A stretch of DNA of 64,000 nt from Heliocidaris tuberculata. Lineage: Eukaryota > Echinodermata > Echinoidea > Camarodonta > Echinometridae. Made by a program: the position numbers and the translations under genes. Location: assembly GCA_025618425.1 (NCBI GenBank), contig CM046838.1, positions 15,835,129 to 15,899,128 of the forward strand. The letters are read 5' to 3'. How positions within the stretch are numbered: position 1 is the first letter of the stretch; each line of letters opens with the position of its first letter. This document shows positions 62,327 to 64,000 of the stretch, in pieces. A model generated the notes under the pieces. It did not search any database, had not been told where the DNA came from, and saw only the letters and a list, made by a program, of their open reading frames with translations.

Positions 62327-63920
62327 ACAAGTGAAGGAGCAAAGTGACCGAGCGGTATTTTTTTTTTTTTTTTTTTTTTTTAACCCCCAAGACGCAATTT
62401 CTTATGCAATTTACTCAGGAAAATTTACAACTGAGCACTGCGATCGAGGGGTAGAGATCTGAATTTTTAATATTGATAAGCGGTTTTCTTTCACTTCCTT
62501 CTCAAATGGGGCGCAACATTAATGTAAACCATTAAGAAATAGTCCATGAATCTAGGAAGACAACTGAAAGTTGACATTTCTTTGACACCTTGAACCTTTG
62601 CAAAAGCGATTGGGGGGGGGGGGCAATATTTAATAAAAGGATGATGAAACTTACATGATGGTGAGCAAAGCAACGAGAATTATTTATCATTCTTGAGCCG
62701 TTCAAAAAAATCCTATACTGGGGCGCGAAATTACGAGATTCTGGATCAACATTATGCGAGGAAGCAAAGCGACCGAGCTACAGAATTTTTTTTGCATTTC
62801 AAACCCTCAAAAAATTATTTCTAATGCATTTACCCTGCGGATGGGGGGGGGGGGGGTGGTGCAGACTCTAAAATCAACGTTACCTGCAGAGATAACATTT
62901 ATTATTTTACGTCATTCTGCAAACCAACGCACCAGGGTTGGCACGATTAAACTGAACTTTAAATCGGCGTGATTTCTTAAAGGAAAATCACCAATTTTAG
63001 TAAAAAAAAAAAAAGAAATACATAAGAAATTTCGTTGTTGATTTTGTTGATGCGACATAAAGAAATCACTCAAAATTCATTGTTTGATTTTTCTTATTTT
63101 GGGGCTGAAAAACTCATCGAAGTGAGAGTTGATATATTTATTTTGTATAAGCTATAAATCGATTTAAATTAAATAAATCCATTTTTTTTTCAACCCTGCA
63201 ATACATACAATTTGCATTATTGTAGGTACATGTACGTGGAAATAAGGAAGGAAATCCGTTCATAACGTGACAAAATGTATTGTCCTAATCGTTTATGCGA
63301 GTGTGCGAAGCGAGTGAACGCAAGTGAAAATGTGAACATAATTTTTTAGGTTCTAAACTTTAAAGGCACTTTCTGTATTATTGATTTGGGTAAAAAACCA
63401 AACTGCTCCACCCCCCCCCCCTTCCCATACTTACACGAAACTTCGAGGGAGCGAAGCGACCGAGCGGTAATTTTTTTTGGTTACATTTTTAAGCCTAAAG
63501 AAAGCAATTTGTTAAGCATTTTACTTACAGGAAAAAATCGCTAGCGAGCACTGCATCGATCGGCACAGCTTCGAGTTTGGGAAATTGATAAACGGTCTTC
63601 TTATTCACTCATTGGGGGCACAATTAACGGAAGTTCAGGAGAAATATAGTCGAGGAATATAGCTATGCAACATAAAGTTACAGTTTCTTTCAAAATAATG
63701 GTGAACCTTTGAAAATACTATCTAATACATAATACTGAGGGGCGCAATATCTTTAAAAAAAAGTGAGTGATAAGTAAATATATTGAAAAAAGCACTGAGA
63801 ATGACATTTTTCTTCAATTTTCAACCTTTTTAAAGTGCTGTTTATATAGCCAATATTGGAGTGCAAAAATAAGAAATCATGAAGCAATAGATGCGAGGGA
63901 GCAAAGCGACCAAGCTTTAG
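62327..63920. repeat. recurrent GAGGRAGCRAAGCGACCGAGC repeat
   Basis: The motif occurs near 62334, 62758, 63448 and 63894 in increasingly changed forms. Each copy is followed by a T-run, a block like CTAATGCATTTA(C/T)(T)CTGCGGA or CAGGAAAA, and then a G- or C-run. Irregular spacing (about 425-690 bp) suggests a decayed long-period tandem repeat. Confidence 0.6.
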
Positions 63921-64000
63921 AAAATGTTCGCTTTTTCAACCTAAGAAAAACTCAATTTCTAATGCACTTTATTCTGCGGATTGGGGGCGAATAAGTCTTA

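Overview
The window looks like AT-rich nuclear DNA of an animal, most likely an invertebrate deuterostome. Echinoderm is my best guess, because very large tandem SRCR (scavenger receptor cysteine-rich) genes are a known expansion there; amphioxus or hemichordate cannot be excluded. There are no operons or prokaryotic genes. Exons are short, phase-1 and flanked by GT/AG splice sites, and most of the remaining sequence is intron, LINE remnants and small inverted-repeat transposons.

One minus-strand gene dominates. Reading from high to low coordinates it has 20 SRCR exons (called D1 to D20 here, 60105 down to 11770), then a last exon at 9969-8777 that encodes a single transmembrane helix and a cytoplasmic tail of about 350 residues. 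All SRCR exons start and end in phase 1, so any of them can be skipped or duplicated without breaking the frame. The tail has four repeats of about 76 residues, each with three tyrosines: one in a YxxM context (PI3-kinase p85 type) and two in a YxxP context (Crk/Nck type). Together this predicts a cell-surface receptor with a long modular ectodomain and a phosphotyrosine docking tail. The first exon and signal peptide were not found; they may lie beyond 64 kb. A partial SRCR exon at 1-99 belongs to a second, neighbouring SRCR gene on the same strand.

The array grew by local tandem duplication. D13-D16 contain a nearly identical 2.42-kb pair, D6-D8 share a 1.9-kb unit, and D2/D3 share an 894-bp unit. 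Because the introns are copies of one another, they show the empty target sites of later insertions. The 21.1-kb intron between D5 and D4 is an ordinary intron of about 1 kb enlarged by a 16.8-kb nested insertion (36354-53185) and a 3.3-kb one (53585-56851).

Mobile DNA by region: 0-8 kb holds an L1/Tx1-type LINE relic, Tc1/mariner-like and TTAA-flanked foldback MITEs, a 160-bp tandem repeat and hairpin MITEs. 10-11.4 kb holds a TTAA-flanked foldback nested inside a TA-flanked MITE whose second copy is at 15968-16654. 26.4-29.2 kb is a broken CR1/L2-like LINE with a palindromic insertion. 36-53 kb is the nested complex: a dispersed L1/Tx1-type LINE, elements with dense subterminal repeats, a TTTAAACA-rich foldback, a tandem tRNA-like unit and a 7SL-like SINE. 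54-56 kb carries an open 485-codon reverse transcriptase of a younger LINE. 62.3-64 kb carries a recurrent GAGGRAGCRAAGCGACCGAGC repeat.
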